Of a DNA stretch of 64,000 bases, positions 17,240-25,703 are shown piece after piece (the stretch's first letter is position 1; every line of letters begins with the position of its first letter). Under the pieces are notes generated by a model. The model was given only the letters and a program-made list of their open reading frames with translations, was not told the DNA's origin and did no database searches. A program made the position numbers and the translations under genes. This DNA comes from Bin87 sp964347975. GTDB lineage: Bacteria > Chloroflexota > Dehalococcoidia > Lucifugimonadales > UBA3495. The stretch lies in the NCBI GenBank assembly GCA_964347975.1, contig CAYGAY010000001.1, positions 310,001 to 374,000 of the forward strand. Reading direction: 5' to 3'.

Positions 17240-18336
17240 TATGCGTCCACCCCCAGGACGGCGCGGAAACCGGCTATGACCGCGTCAGTTTCTTCGGGCT
17301 TGCCCACGCTGGAGCGGATGTAATCCCGGAGCAATTCGTTGTCGAAATAACGTAGGAACACACCCCGGCGGCACAGGGCCTCGTACACCTCGCGCCCCCG
17401 ACCTTCGGGCATTTTGCAGAGGATGAAGTTGGCCTGGGAAGGCCAGACCGTGATGCCGGGAATGTCGCACAGGAGGCGGTACATCCGACCACGCTCCTGT
17501 ACGATAGCATCGACGCGTTCCAGCAAGTTGGAGGTGTCCTCCAGGGAAGCGAGCAAGGCGACTTCGGCGGCCAGGTTGACGTTGTAGGGTGGTTTCACGC
17601 CCATCATGGTGGCGGCCAACTCGGAGTCCATGGCCCCGGCGCCGATGCGGAGGCCGGCCAGGCCGGCCCATTTGCTGAAGGTTCTCAAGACCACGAGGTT
17701 GCGGTATTCGGGGAGCAAGGGCATCAGCGTCTGGCCGCAGAAATCGTAATAGGCTTCGTCGGCGACCACCAGCAAGCCGGTGTCCAGCAGGGCGCGCGCC
17801 TGGGATTCGGTGACCAGGTTGCCCGTCGGATTGTTGGGACTGGGAAAGAAGATGGCCTTGCTGCGCGGGTTGATTGCGCCTTGAATGGCTTCGATGTCAA
17901 TGTCGAAATTGTCGCCTCGCGGTACTGCGACGGCGTGGGCGCCGGCCACGTCTGCCGAAAAGGAGTACATACCGAAAGTGGGTACCGGTATGATGATTTC
18001 GTCGCCGGGCGCCAGGAACATGCGCATGAGGAGGTCGATGATTTCATCGCTGCCGTTGCCGGCGACGATGTTGTCTTCCGGCACGCCCAGGTACACGGAA
18101 AGGGCGCTCCGCAGGCGACGTTGGGCCGGGTCGGGATAATGGTTATAGTCGCGGAAATTTCCCAGCGCTTCGGCAACCTGGGGCGAAGGGCCATAGGGAT
18201 TCTCGTTGCCGTTGAGCCGGATAACCTGCTCCAGGGGAATGCCGGCCTCTTCTGCCAGCGTTTCGCTGGGGGAAACGCCTTGATAGGTCTTGAGGCGGCT
18301 GATGTGAGGTAGCAACAGGTCTTCTATGGTAGGCAT
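17239..18336 (-). CDS. hisC: Histidinol-phosphate aminotransferase
   Basis: 365 residues of PLP fold type I: LNGNENPYGPSP near the N-terminus, SPNNPTGN, ADEAYYDF and the Schiff-base lysine in TFSKWAGLAGLRIG. It converts imidazole-acetol phosphate to histidinol phosphate. I chose ATG 18336, as MPTIEDLLLP fits the family; the longer open frame begins inside a palindromic repeat (18363-18383). It overlaps hisB by one base. Confidence 0.96.
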   Translation of the reverse strand: MPTIEDLLLPHISRLKTYQGVSPSETLAEEAGIPLEQVIRLNGNENPYGPSPQVAEALGNFRDYNHYPDPAQRRLRSALSVYLGVPEDNIVAGNGSDEIIDLLMRMFLAPGDEIIIPVPTFGMYSFSADVAGAHAVAVPRGDNFDIDIEAIQGAINPRSKAIFFPSPNNPTGNLVTESQARALLDTGLLVVADEAYYDFCGQTLMPLLPEYRNLVVLRTFSKWAGLAGLRIGAGAMDSELAATMMGVKPPYNVNLAAEVALLASLEDTSNLLERVDAIVQERGRMYRLLCDIPGITVWPSQANFILCKMPEGRGREVYEALCRRGVFLRYFDNELLRDYIRSSVGKPEETDAVIAGFRAVLGVDA

Positions 18337-18362
18337 AGGAGCACGTCCTGAACAGCGGGGCT

Positions 18363-18383
18363 GGGCAACCACGCGGGTTGCCC
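18363..18383. repeat. Palindrome GGGCAACC-type (copy 2)
   Basis: GGGCAACC, a short spacer and GGTTGCCC lie between hisD and hisC, directly after the hisD stop. It matches the copy at 12496-12518 in all but two central bases. It could stabilise or partly terminate the his transcript. Confidence 0.75.
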
Positions 18384-19730
18384 CTACGGTTGGGGTGTGG
18401 CGGCGAGGTGGTCGAGGCGAGCCTGGACGGCGCCGGCGTGCCCGGGAAGGCCCTCGGCTTCAGCGATGCGGACGGCGGCAGCTCCGAGATCGGCGAAACG
18501 CTGGGGGCTGAGGCCGACCACCGGCATGGTGCGTACGAAGTGGTGGACGCTCAAAGCGGAGCTGAAACGAGCGGTGCCGCCGGTGGGCATGACGTGGGAC
18601 GGGCCGGCAATGTAGTCGCCCATTACCTCTGGGGAAAACTCGCCGAGGAACAGGCCGCCGGCGTTGCGGACCTCACCAGCCCAGGCCCAGGGGTCGGCCA
18701 CCATGAGGCACAGATGCTCCGGCGCGATGTGATTGGCCACGGCAATGGCATCGGAAAATTGGTCCACCAGCACCACGCATCCTTGCCGTTCCAATGAGTG
18801 GCGGATGGTTTCGGCGCGGGGGTTGCCAGCGATCTGATCGTCCAACTCGCCTTCGATGGCGTTCACCAGAGTTTCGGAGTCGGTGACCAGTATTGCCGAG
18901 GCCATCGGGTCGTGTTCGGCCTGGGCGATGAGGTCGGCGGCGCAGAAGACCGGATTGGCGGAGTGGTCGGCGAGGACGATGGTTTCGGTGGGGCCGAAAA
19001 CGCCGTCGATGTCCACCTGGCCCTGCACCATGCGCTTGGCGTATGCAACGAAGACGTTGCCGGGGCCGCAAATTTTGTCCACTTTGCGAATACTCTCTGT
19101 ACCGTAGGCCAAGGCGCCGATGGCGGGAACGCCTCCGACCTGGTACACGGCGTCCACGCCGGCGATGCGGGCGGCGGCCAACACGGTGGCGTTCAGGGGT
19201 TCCGCGCCACGGCGGGGCGTCGCCAGCACTACCTCGCGAACTCCAGCAACGCGGGCCGGTATGGCGGTCATCAGGACGGTGGAAGGATAAGCGGCGCCGC
19301 CGCCGGGGGCGTAGAGGCCGACGCGCTCCAAGGGGCGTATCAGCTCACCCAGGCCGCCGCCGAGGTCCACCCAATCGCGAGGCAACGTCGCCTCGTGAAA
19401 CGCAGTGATCCGCTCGGCGGCGAGCTGCAGGGCCCGCTTCAAGTCATCGGGAGTGGCAGCCCACGCGGCGTCAAGCTGGGCAGTCGGGACTTCCAGGCTA
19501 TCCAGATCCGCTCCGTCGAGCATCTTGGCGTAGCGACGGACGGCGTTGTCGCCTTCGGCCCGAACGTCGCGGAGCATCTGGAGGACGGAGGATTCGGGTG
19601 TGGCGTCGGAGCCGAACCAGGCGCGGGTGCGCCGGAGGGTTTCATCCGGCAGGGAGGACAGATCGAGGGGGTCGATGCGGGTCAGGACCGATTCGGCGGC
19701 GGCCAACCCGCGCACCTGCTTAAGTCGCAC
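18384..19730 (-). CDS. hisD: Histidinol dehydrogenase
   Basis: 448 residues. Family signatures are VGLYAPGGGAAYPSTVLMTAIPA, KICGPGN, the zinc-site AQAEHDP and GPSHVMPTGGTARF followed by SVHHF. It makes the last two NAD-linked oxidations to histidine. I chose GTG 19730: GGGAG lies 8 bases upstream and VRLKQV fits; it overlaps the preceding gene by 11 bases. The longer frame from 19790 lies wholly inside that gene. Confidence 0.96.
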   Translation of the reverse strand: MRLKQVRGLAAAESVLTRIDPLDLSSLPDETLRRTRAWFGSDATPESSVLQMLRDVRAEGDNAVRRYAKMLDGADLDSLEVPTAQLDAAWAATPDDLKRALQLAAERITAFHEATLPRDWVDLGGGLGELIRPLERVGLYAPGGGAAYPSTVLMTAIPARVAGVREVVLATPRRGAEPLNATVLAAARIAGVDAVYQVGGVPAIGALAYGTESIRKVDKICGPGNVFVAYAKRMVQGQVDIDGVFGPTETIVLADHSANPVFCAADLIAQAEHDPMASAILVTDSETLVNAIEGELDDQIAGNPRAETIRHSLERQGCVVLVDQFSDAIAVANHIAPEHLCLMVADPWAWAGEVRNAGGLFLGEFSPEVMGDYIAGPSHVMPTGGTARFSSALSVHHFVRTMPVVGLSPQRFADLGAAAVRIAEAEGLPGHAGAVQARLDHLAATPQP

Positions 19731-20481
19731 TGAGGTACTCCCTGGCCTGAACCTTGGTTTCGTCGATGACGCGCTGGCGGTAGGCATCAATAAGTTCGCG
19801 GGGGATCCGTTGGTACACTCGTTCCAAACTCTGTGGCATCTGTTCGAGGAATCCGTCCACTACCAACTGGACATCGGCGTTGTCACGGTACATGCGGTTG
19901 AGCGCGCGTTTCAGCCTTTCCCAGGTGAAATCCCAACCAAGCAAGCGGGCCACCCAGCCGCGCCACTCGTCAATCAGTTCGTCTTGGAGGAATTCCAGCG
20001 CCGGCATCGAGTCAACGTCGGCGATGGCGTCGTTTTCGACAACGAGACGTTCGTTATCTTCCAGCACCGCACGGTCCATATCGAGTTGCAGGGCACGGTC
20101 CCAGATGTGTGCTTCGATTTCGGTGTCGGTGACCCGGTTTCCGGGACCGAAGTGAGGACGGAACATGGTGGTGATCCAGACTTCATCGGCAACCAGGTGG
20201 CTGACGTAACCGAGGAGGAAGGCTCTGGTCTGGGGCGCCAGGCCGTTGTCGGAGCCGGCAAGATGGGGGTGCAGTTCGAACATGCGCTGAACGCCCGTAC
20301 CGACGCGGGTCACGGACAGGTCGGAAAAATGAGTGCGCGCCCGGTCCCACTTGGTCATTGCCCGGATATCCGGCGTCGTAGATCCCAAGTAGGCGGCGCC
20401 CGAATGGTCATAGGCGTAACCCCAGTCCAGTTCAGTGGCGACCTGCTGGCACAGATAGATGTGCATGGGGAGGTTAGGCAT
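19720..20481 (-). CDS. Zinc-dependent phospholipase C-like protein inside the his operon
   Basis: 253 residues starting MPNLPMHIYL, with GAAYLGSTTPDIRAM, a FLLGYVSHLVADEVW helix and other His/Asp residues typical of the zinc-dependent phospholipase C fold (PF00882-type). Bacterial members of this group are mostly uncharacterised metal hydrolases. Its start overlaps the hisG stop by 8 bases and its stop overlaps hisD by 11, so it is fully built into the operon although no role in histidine synthesis is known. No signal peptide is seen. Confidence 0.75.
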   Translation of the reverse strand: MPNLPMHIYLCQQVATELDWGYAYDHSGAAYLGSTTPDIRAMTKWDRARTHFSDLSVTRVGTGVQRMFELHPHLAGSDNGLAPQTRAFLLGYVSHLVADEVWITTMFRPHFGPGNRVTDTEIEAHIWDRALQLDMDRAVLEDNERLVVENDAIADVDSMPALEFLQDELIDEWRGWVARLLGWDFTWERLKRALNRMYRDNADVQLVVDGFLEQMPQSLERVYQRIPRELIDAYRQRVIDETKVQAREYLSAT

Positions 20482-21493
20482 CGGCTTCGTAACCTCCTTT
20501 GAGAGCGGCGATGCGGGCCAAAAAGCCCCGGAACGTTTGGGACTGGCCTTTGAAAAGGTATGACAACTGGGCAGCGGCGATGTCCACTCCGCCGCATTCG
20601 CGGAGGTGCGAGACGGCATCGAGCAGTCTATTTTTGCGTATCAACAGGGATACGGCATACCAGTCATCTTCTTCGACGCTGAACACGCGGGCAACGGTTG
20701 GTCCCTGAATACCGGCCATCTCAGGGCGGGCCAGGATCATTGCGCTGACATCCTCGGCGGAACGTCCCTGGACGTTGGCGGTAATGCGGTAGTAGGGTTC
20801 GGCGCGCAACCGCGCTTCCAACATCTCGGTAAAGGATTGGGCCAACCGCAGGTCGGCCGGGCATCCGGCCAGAGAAGCCAGGTTGGCGATCAGGCACGCC
20901 TGAGACGAGAGGATAGCGCCGCCTTCCAGGGTCTTGAGGCGGTTCTCGCGTAGGGTCGCGCCGGTATCGGTCAGGTCGGCGATGAGGTCGGCATAACCGG
21001 CGATGGGAGCAGCCTCCAAGGTGCCGCTGGCCGGGACGAGGGTGAAGAAGTTGATGCCCCGTTCAAACAGGTAGCGGCGCAGCAGACGAGGATACTTGGT
21101 GGCGATCCGCAGTTGGCGGCCCTTTTCGTGGAACTCCAGGGCGAGGTCGGCGAGGTCATCAACGGAGGTTACGTCAAGCCAGGAATCCGGTACAGCGAGG
21201 ACGTACTCGCATCCTCCGAAACCCAAGTCGTCTATCACAGGCACCACGGCGTCATCATCGTGGCGGTACTCCATGAGGCGATCCAGACCGGTGATTCCCA
21301 TTTCAGCGCTGCCTTCCTCCACCTTGGAGGTGATGTCGGCGGTGCGCTGGAACAGGACGTCGATGCCAGGCAAAGACGGGATGGTACCGGTGTAGCGGCG
21401 GGCGTTGGGTCGGCTCACCTTGACGCCGCAGGACGCCAGGAACCTCATGGTTGGTTCCCCCAACTCGCCGTCGCTCGGTATAACCAGTCTCAA
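20474..21493 (-). CDS. hisG: ATP phosphoribosyltransferase, long form
   Basis: 339 residues. The catalytic part shows MRLVIPSDGEL, the DVLFQRTADI segment and the PRPP-binding ASGTLEAAPIAGYADLIADLTDTG. After it lies a ~95-residue ACT-like regulatory domain (YYRITANV ... GPTVARVFSVEEDDWYAVSLLI), which marks the long form that binds histidine itself. It starts histidine synthesis from ATP and PRPP. Start codon is TTG (21491-21493), 15 bases after hisZ, with GGGGTG upstream. Long-form HisG normally needs no HisZ, yet a hisZ-like gene precedes it. Confidence 0.93.
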   Translation of the reverse strand: MRLVIPSDGELGEPTMRFLASCGVKVSRPNARRYTGTIPSLPGIDVLFQRTADITSKVEEGSAEMGITGLDRLMEYRHDDDAVVPVIDDLGFGGCEYVLAVPDSWLDVTSVDDLADLALEFHEKGRQLRIATKYPRLLRRYLFERGINFFTLVPASGTLEAAPIAGYADLIADLTDTGATLRENRLKTLEGGAILSSQACLIANLASLAGCPADLRLAQSFTEMLEARLRAEPYYRITANVQGRSAEDVSAMILARPEMAGIQGPTVARVFSVEEDDWYAVSLLIRKNRLLDAVSHLRECGGVDIAAAQLSYLFKGQSQTFRGFLARIAALKGGYEADA

Positions 21494-21508
21494 AACGCCA
21501 CCCCAAGG

Positions 21509-22918
21509 TTACGCGGTGATGGTGCGCGGATATTTTACATCTTCGGGATACCCGCCGACATCAAGAACGGCGGTGCGACCTTCCCGGCGCAATTGCGCGG
21601 CGGTTCGCAACGCGACGGCAGGGTTGGCGGGATCTTCAGGAGCGACAAACACAGCCTCGGTAGCGGCGCCGGCCGGCCCGTCGGTTGGCATCGCCGCCAG
21701 CAGCGACTCCAACGTGAAGGCGAAACCCAGGGCCGGTACGGGGCAGGCGGCCCCGAGGGCACGGGCGAGGGCGTCGTATCGTCCGCCACCGCCCAATGGT
21801 TCCTCCTCGTCGATCCGCACTATATCGAATATGATGCCGTTGTAATAGGCGATGCCCCGAGCCAATGAGAAGTCAATGGTCAACCGACCTGCGATTGACG
21901 GTTCATCGCCGACCAGCGAGGCAAGATCAGTCAGCCGCTCGACGGCGGCGGGATCAGCTCCCGACGCGGCCACGATTGACTGAGCCTGGGGAAGGGCGAC
22001 GGAGGGTTCTCCGCGCACCGAGGCCAGTTGACTGGCCGATGCGATGCCGCGTTTGATGGCGTCTGGGTCGTCACCTCCCCGGAGCTTGCGGAGCAGACGA
22101 TCAACGATCTCGTCGGGCGAACGCCGGCCAAGGGGCGCGTCCGCCGAAGAATTCCAGCGCATGAAGCCGGAGAGCACCGCACGGGCGATGTCGTCGGGCA
22201 TTCCGGAGACGGCGGCGGCCAAGTGGGTTTCTTCGTCGGGCAAGCCGATACCGGACACGATGTGCAGTTCAGCGGCGCGGCTCAAGATATCGGGCTGGCT
22301 GTCCGCGCCATCGCCGATGCGGTTCATATTGGATACGATGAATGCCCTGGCGCGGTCGGAAAGGCCCACGGTGTCGAGCACACTGTCCAGCACGTCCAGG
22401 TCGGCCAGGCGCAGTCGATAGTCGGTGATGCCAAGCTCATCGGGGATGCCGGAGGCCAAGGTAAGCAATTCGGCGTCGGCCAAGATGGAGTTGGAACCGA
22501 CGAGCTCAGCGCCCACCTGGGTAAATTGACCGCTTCCGGCAACGCTGCCGGGATCGTAGCGAAAGACCGGGCCGGAGTACTGCCAACGGGCCAACGAAGG
22601 ATGACCGACATCGGGATTGCGCTCCAGGTAGTGGCGCATGATGGCGGAAGTAAATTCCGGGCGCAGGCTCACCGCATTGGATCCTGGATCCGTGAAAGAA
22701 TACATGCGGGCAGCAAGGTCGCCTCCGGATTTACGAAGGAACAGCTCGGTTGCCTCAAGAATGGGCACTTCCAGCGGCGCGTAACCGAAGCGAGCAATGA
22801 AATCGGCGAGGCGACGTTCCGCTTCCCGTTTTCGCAGACAGGCAGCAGGAGACGAGTCACGCATACCCGGTAGAAGACGGACTGGGTTGGGATGAGCAGT
22901 AGCGGCAGGGACGATCAT
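21509..22918 (-). CDS. hisZ: HisZ: HisRS-like regulatory subunit of ATP phosphoribosyltransferase
   Basis: 469 residues of the HisRS paralogue family. LLPGMRD opens the catalytic-like domain; motif 2 reads YSGPVFRYDPG...GQFTQVGAELVG, where the GAEL ending is typical of HisZ, and the HisA-type motif is altered (RGIAYYNG for the usual RGLDYYTG). The C-terminal anticodon-like domain is short. HisZ activates short-form HisG; with the long HisG next door its function here is open. A true HisRS is less likely because of the altered motifs. Start ATG 22918 lies 8 bases after an extended -10. Confidence 0.85.
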   Translation of the reverse strand: MIVPAATAHPNPVRLLPGMRDSSPAACLRKREAERRLADFIARFGYAPLEVPILEATELFLRKSGGDLAARMYSFTDPGSNAVSLRPEFTSAIMRHYLERNPDVGHPSLARWQYSGPVFRYDPGSVAGSGQFTQVGAELVGSNSILADAELLTLASGIPDELGITDYRLRLADLDVLDSVLDTVGLSDRARAFIVSNMNRIGDGADSQPDILSRAAELHIVSGIGLPDEETHLAAAVSGMPDDIARAVLSGFMRWNSSADAPLGRRSPDEIVDRLLRKLRGGDDPDAIKRGIASASQLASVRGEPSVALPQAQSIVAASGADPAAVERLTDLASLVGDEPSIAGRLTIDFSLARGIAYYNGIIFDIVRIDEEEPLGGGGRYDALARALGAACPVPALGFAFTLESLLAAMPTDGPAGAATEAVFVAPEDPANPAVALRTAAQLRREGRTAVLDVGGYPEDVKYPRTITA

Positions 22919-22926
22919 CGCCAAAT

Positions 22927-22935
22927 ATTGTACCA
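22927..22935 (-). promoter_or_regulatory. Extended -10 promoter of the his operon
   Basis: Minus strand reads TGGTACAAT, ending 8 bases before the hisZ ATG, so the transcript would be leaderless. No good -35 is visible. Confidence 0.5.
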
Positions 22936-23012
22936 CCTACCGAAACAAGGCGGGCACCGGCCTCGTCAACGGGAAATTGTCCTCGCCGGAAGCGCTCCAT
23001 CAGGTCGACGGT

Positions 23013-23021
23013 GCTATAATC
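23013..23021 (+). promoter_or_regulatory. Extended -10 promoter of the LLM oxidoreductase gene
   Basis: TGCTATAAT, a perfect extended -10, about 66 bases before the ATG at 23088. It is divergent from the his promoter. Confidence 0.55.
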
Positions 23022-23087
23022 CAGTCTCCATTGGTTCATGGGACGGCCACCATCAAGCCAATCCAACCGTCTCCAGGAGTTGCCGCA

Positions 23088-24029
23088 ATGAAAATAGGCG
23101 TCAGTATTCCCCGCCTCCCTGATGCCGAGGGAATTCGCGAGTTTTGCCAACGCGCCGAAAGGTTGGGTTTTGAGTCGGTCATGGCCGGCGACCATATCGT
23201 CTTGCCGGTGGGTGGCACCAACCAGTACCCCTATACTCCCACTGGGGCGTTTCAGCGGCCCTCGGACGAGCCGTTCCTGGAAACCATGACCATGTTGGGT
23301 TTCATGGCGGCGTGTACCAACGAAATTCGTCTGGGCAGCACCGTCCTGATCCTGCCTTACCGCAATCCGGTGGTGCAGGCGAAGATGTTTGCTTCTCTGG
23401 ACGTGCTTTCCGGCGGACGTATGATTTGCGGAGTCGGCGTGGGGTGGTTGGAGAAGGAATTTGACATCCTGGGCGTGCCTTACGCCGACCGGGGACCGAT
23501 GACGGACGAGTTTCTGGAGATATTCAACGCTCTGTGGACGGAGGAGATACCCGAACACAAGGGCAAGTACTACCAGATTGACGGGATCTTCTTTGAGCCG
23601 AAACCCGTGCAATGCCCCCGCATCCCCATTTGGGTGGGCGGGCACACCCGGCGCGCCCTGCGGCGGACTGCCAAATATGGGGATTGCTGGCACACCACCA
23701 GGCAAACTCCGGATTTTGTCGCTCAGAACCTTCCTTACTTGCGTGAGCAGACGGAACGGGCGGGCCGCGACCCCGCCGATGTCGCCATTTCCCTGAAGCG
23801 CAGCCTGCATTTTACTGATATGGACGGAGCTGAGGAGGGCGTGGGAGTCCGTTCCGGCGGGGCGTTGATCAACACCACCCAGGCTGTGATCGACGATGTC
23901 CATTACTGCAACGAGCTGGGGATAGACCAACTCACTTTCGACTTCCGCGTGGACGGGATCGGGCCGTGCATCCAGGTTATGGAGCATCTGGCGGAACACG
24001 TGCTGCCGGTGGCGGAACGCCTGGGGTGA
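23088..24029 (+). CDS. LLM-class F420-dependent oxidoreductase
   Basis: 313 residues with the luciferase-like TIM barrel: MKIGVSIPRL start, GFESVMAGDHIVL, RIRLGSTV-like LGSTVLILPYRNP, GRMICGVGVGWLEKEF and a C-terminal VDGIGPCIQVMEHL. Members use F420 or FMN. The class is expanded in SAR202-type Chloroflexota and Actinobacteria. Substrate unknown. AGGAG lies 9 bases before ATG 23088. Confidence 0.85.
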   Translation: MKIGVSIPRLPDAEGIREFCQRAERLGFESVMAGDHIVLPVGGTNQYPYTPTGAFQRPSDEPFLETMTMLGFMAACTNEIRLGSTVLILPYRNPVVQAKMFASLDVLSGGRMICGVGVGWLEKEFDILGVPYADRGPMTDEFLEIFNALWTEEIPEHKGKYYQIDGIFFEPKPVQCPRIPIWVGGHTRRALRRTAKYGDCWHTTRQTPDFVAQNLPYLREQTERAGRDPADVAISLKRSLHFTDMDGAEEGVGVRSGGALINTTQAVIDDVHYCNELGIDQLTFDFRVDGIGPCIQVMEHLAEHVLPVAERLG

Positions 24030-24226
24030 CCATCCCTACTGGACAGAAATTGCGGAGCGGATGAACAATCTCCTAGCCTCTCAATGCCTCTCAATTTGCA
24101 TATGGTTTGCCTTCTCTGGTAGCATTAAATCGGGATTATACAGTGCCGACCACTTCCTGGGCTTATCGACTGCATCTAGCGGTCTGGTCGGTGCTATCCC
24201 CAATCTAATCAGCAGGAGGCTTGTTT
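24030..24226. other. Intergenic region before small Asn-rich gene
   Basis: No gene supported. A weak promoter-like pair, TTGCAT (24096-24101) with TAGCAT 18 bases on (24120-24125), could drive the small gene at 24227. Confidence 0.3.
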
Positions 24227-24406
24227 ATGCCCCGGAAAAGCAAATCGGCCCGCGACAATCGGGCTAATCAACTCAACCCCAACAATCGGTTGCATACCGA
24301 TAACCACAGCCAGCAGAACAACCCGAACAATGTTGCCTACTGGCGGGCGAGGGGTTACAGCGAGCGTCCCACCGACTGGCGAGAGCGGTCAAAGCGGGAA
24401 CGCTGA
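24227..24406 (+). CDS. Small basic Asn-rich protein
   Basis: 59 residues, MPRKSKSARDNRANQLNPNN..., very hydrophilic and basic, with a conserved-looking core NPNNVAYWRARGYSERPTDW. A perfect AGGAGG lies 8 bases before the ATG, which supports expression. No domain name is recognised; the charge suggests nucleic-acid or ribosome contact, but that is inference. It is followed by a palindrome that may end transcription from both sides. Confidence 0.65.
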   Translation: MPRKSKSARDNRANQLNPNNRLHTDNHSQQNNPNNVAYWRARGYSERPTDWRERSKRER

Positions 24407-24442
24407 TCGACTACGCTGAATACCGCGTAATCGCGACGCCTA

Positions 24443-24470
24443 GGCGAAGAATTCTTCGCCCCGGCGTTTT
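24443..24470. terminator. Palindrome GGCGAAGAATTCTTCGCC, likely bidirectional terminator
   Basis: A perfect 18-bp inverted repeat (24443-24460) followed by CCGGCGTTTTTG, lying between two convergent genes. A short T-run is present on the plus side. Confidence 0.5.
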
Positions 24471-24489
24471 TGTATTCGGCTTTCCCTGT

Positions 24490-24993
24490 TCACAACCCGC
24501 TTTCCTTGAACCAGCAGGCCCGCTCCACCAGGTGCTCGGCGGTCATTCGCATCTGCTCAATCTGCTCCCGAGTTACCTGCCGCTTGACGGAGCCGGGGAC
24601 GCCAGCCACGAAACTGCGATCCGGCACGTCCACGTTGGACAGCACCACGGCGTTGGATGCGATGAGGCATTCCTTGCCGATGGTGGACTCGGTCAGGAAG
24701 GTGCAGTTGTTTCCCAGCAAGCTGCCGGAGCCGATCCGGTCGCCGTGAACGACGACACAGTGGCCGATGGACACGTCGTCCTCAATGACCAGTCCATCGC
24801 CATGGACCACCGAACCCTCCTGTATGTTAACCCGGTTTCCGATAGTTATCACGTCTCCGTCGCCCCGGATTGTTACCCCGGGCCAAACCGAACTGTATTC
24901 GCCGATGACCACGTTTCCAACCACGTATGCTGCCTCGCTGACCCAGGCGGTAGGCGCGACTTTGGGTTCAATGCCCCGCAGGCTGCGTATCAA
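24490..24993 (-). CDS. Gamma carbonic anhydrase-family hexapeptide protein
   Basis: 167 residues made of left-handed beta-helix hexapeptide turns (IGEYSSVWPGVTIRGD, IGNRVNIQEGS) with the three metal-ligand histidines in VVHGDG and IGHCVVVHGD. The family includes gamma carbonic anhydrases and PaaY/CaiE-like proteins, so carbonic anhydrase activity is likely but unproven. The start codon is TTG at 24993, with GAGGGA 6 bases upstream. Confidence 0.85.
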   Translation of the reverse strand: MIRSLRGIEPKVAPTAWVSEAAYVVGNVVIGEYSSVWPGVTIRGDGDVITIGNRVNIQEGSVVHGDGLVIEDDVSIGHCVVVHGDRIGSGSLLGNNCTFLTESTIGKECLIASNAVVLSNVDVPDRSFVAGVPGSVKRQVTREQIEQMRMTAEHLVERACWFKESGL

Positions 24994-25062
24994 ATTGCGT
25001 CCCTCACAAGATAATGCACCCCCGGCAGGAATACCGATGGGTGCAGGATAATCGCGGCTGAG

Positions 25063-25068
25063 ATTATA
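25063..25068 (-). promoter_or_regulatory. -10 element upstream of the gamma carbonic anhydrase gene
   Basis: Minus strand TATAAT about 70 bases before the TTG start; no clear -35. Confidence 0.35.
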
Positions 25069-25090
25069 GCGCAGCGAGGCCGCGACGGCG

Positions 25091-25603
25091 TCACTCGCGC
25101 CATTCCTTCATGGCTTGCCTGGCCTGCCGCTCCCGCTCGCGATCGATGATAGCGCGGCGCTTATCATACTGCCGCTTTCCCCGGGCTACGCCCAACTCAA
25201 CCTTGGCGTGGCGGTTTTTCAGATAAAGACGAAGAGCGGCCAGCGTCAAGCCTTTTTCGGCAGTCTGCGCGCCCAGGTCGTTGATTTCACTGCGATGAAC
25301 CAGCAGTTTCCGTGGTCGTTTCGGTTCATGGTTCATGTAGCTGCCGGAGTCGTAAGGCGCAATGTGGACGCCGTGGAGCCAAAGTTCTCCGTCCTGCACC
25401 CGGGCATAGGCGTCGCGCAGGTCAACTTTCCCGGCCCGTATGGACTTGATTTCAGTGCCAGTTAGAACGAGGCCGGCTTCAACGCGATCCAATATCTCGT
25501 AGTCGTGCAGGGCCTTGCGGTTCATCGCGATTTGGCGGTTATTGCCGCCGGCTGCCGCCGCCGCCTTGTTCTTTTTCTTACTGTTGCGATTTTTCCGTGG
25601 CAT
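25091..25603 (-). CDS. smpB: SsrA-binding protein SmpB
   Basis: 170 residues: Lys/Asn-rich N-terminus, then the SmpB core (NRKALHDYEILDRVEAGLVLTGTEIKS, SIRAGKVDLRDAYARV, KLLVHRSEI) and a basic tail ending YDKRRAIIDRERERQ. It binds tmRNA and brings it to stalled ribosomes. I chose ATG 25603, spaced 10 bases from GGAGG; the GTG at 25612 abuts that site. No tmRNA gene is visible nearby. Confidence 0.97.
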   Translation of the reverse strand: MPRKNRNSKKKNKAAAAAGGNNRQIAMNRKALHDYEILDRVEAGLVLTGTEIKSIRAGKVDLRDAYARVQDGELWLHGVHIAPYDSGSYMNHEPKRPRKLLVHRSEINDLGAQTAEKGLTLAALRLYLKNRHAKVELGVARGKRQYDKRRAIIDRERERQARQAMKEWRE

Positions 25604-25703
25604 CGTTGGCACTCCTCCGGCGCTTATCTTCGCCCCGGATCCGGATCGAAAGCCGATTAGATTAATGGAGGCTCGCTGTTTTTATTATACGGGAAATCCG
25701 CCG

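Noticed and set aside
24061..24267. A hydrophobic 68-codon frame before the small Asn-rich gene
   Set aside because: It overlaps the start of a gene with a perfect AGGAGG in another frame, and has no ribosome site of its own.
25613..25703. tmRNA next to smpB
   Set aside because: No tRNA-Ala-like ends or coding tag could be recognised between smpB and the protease gene.
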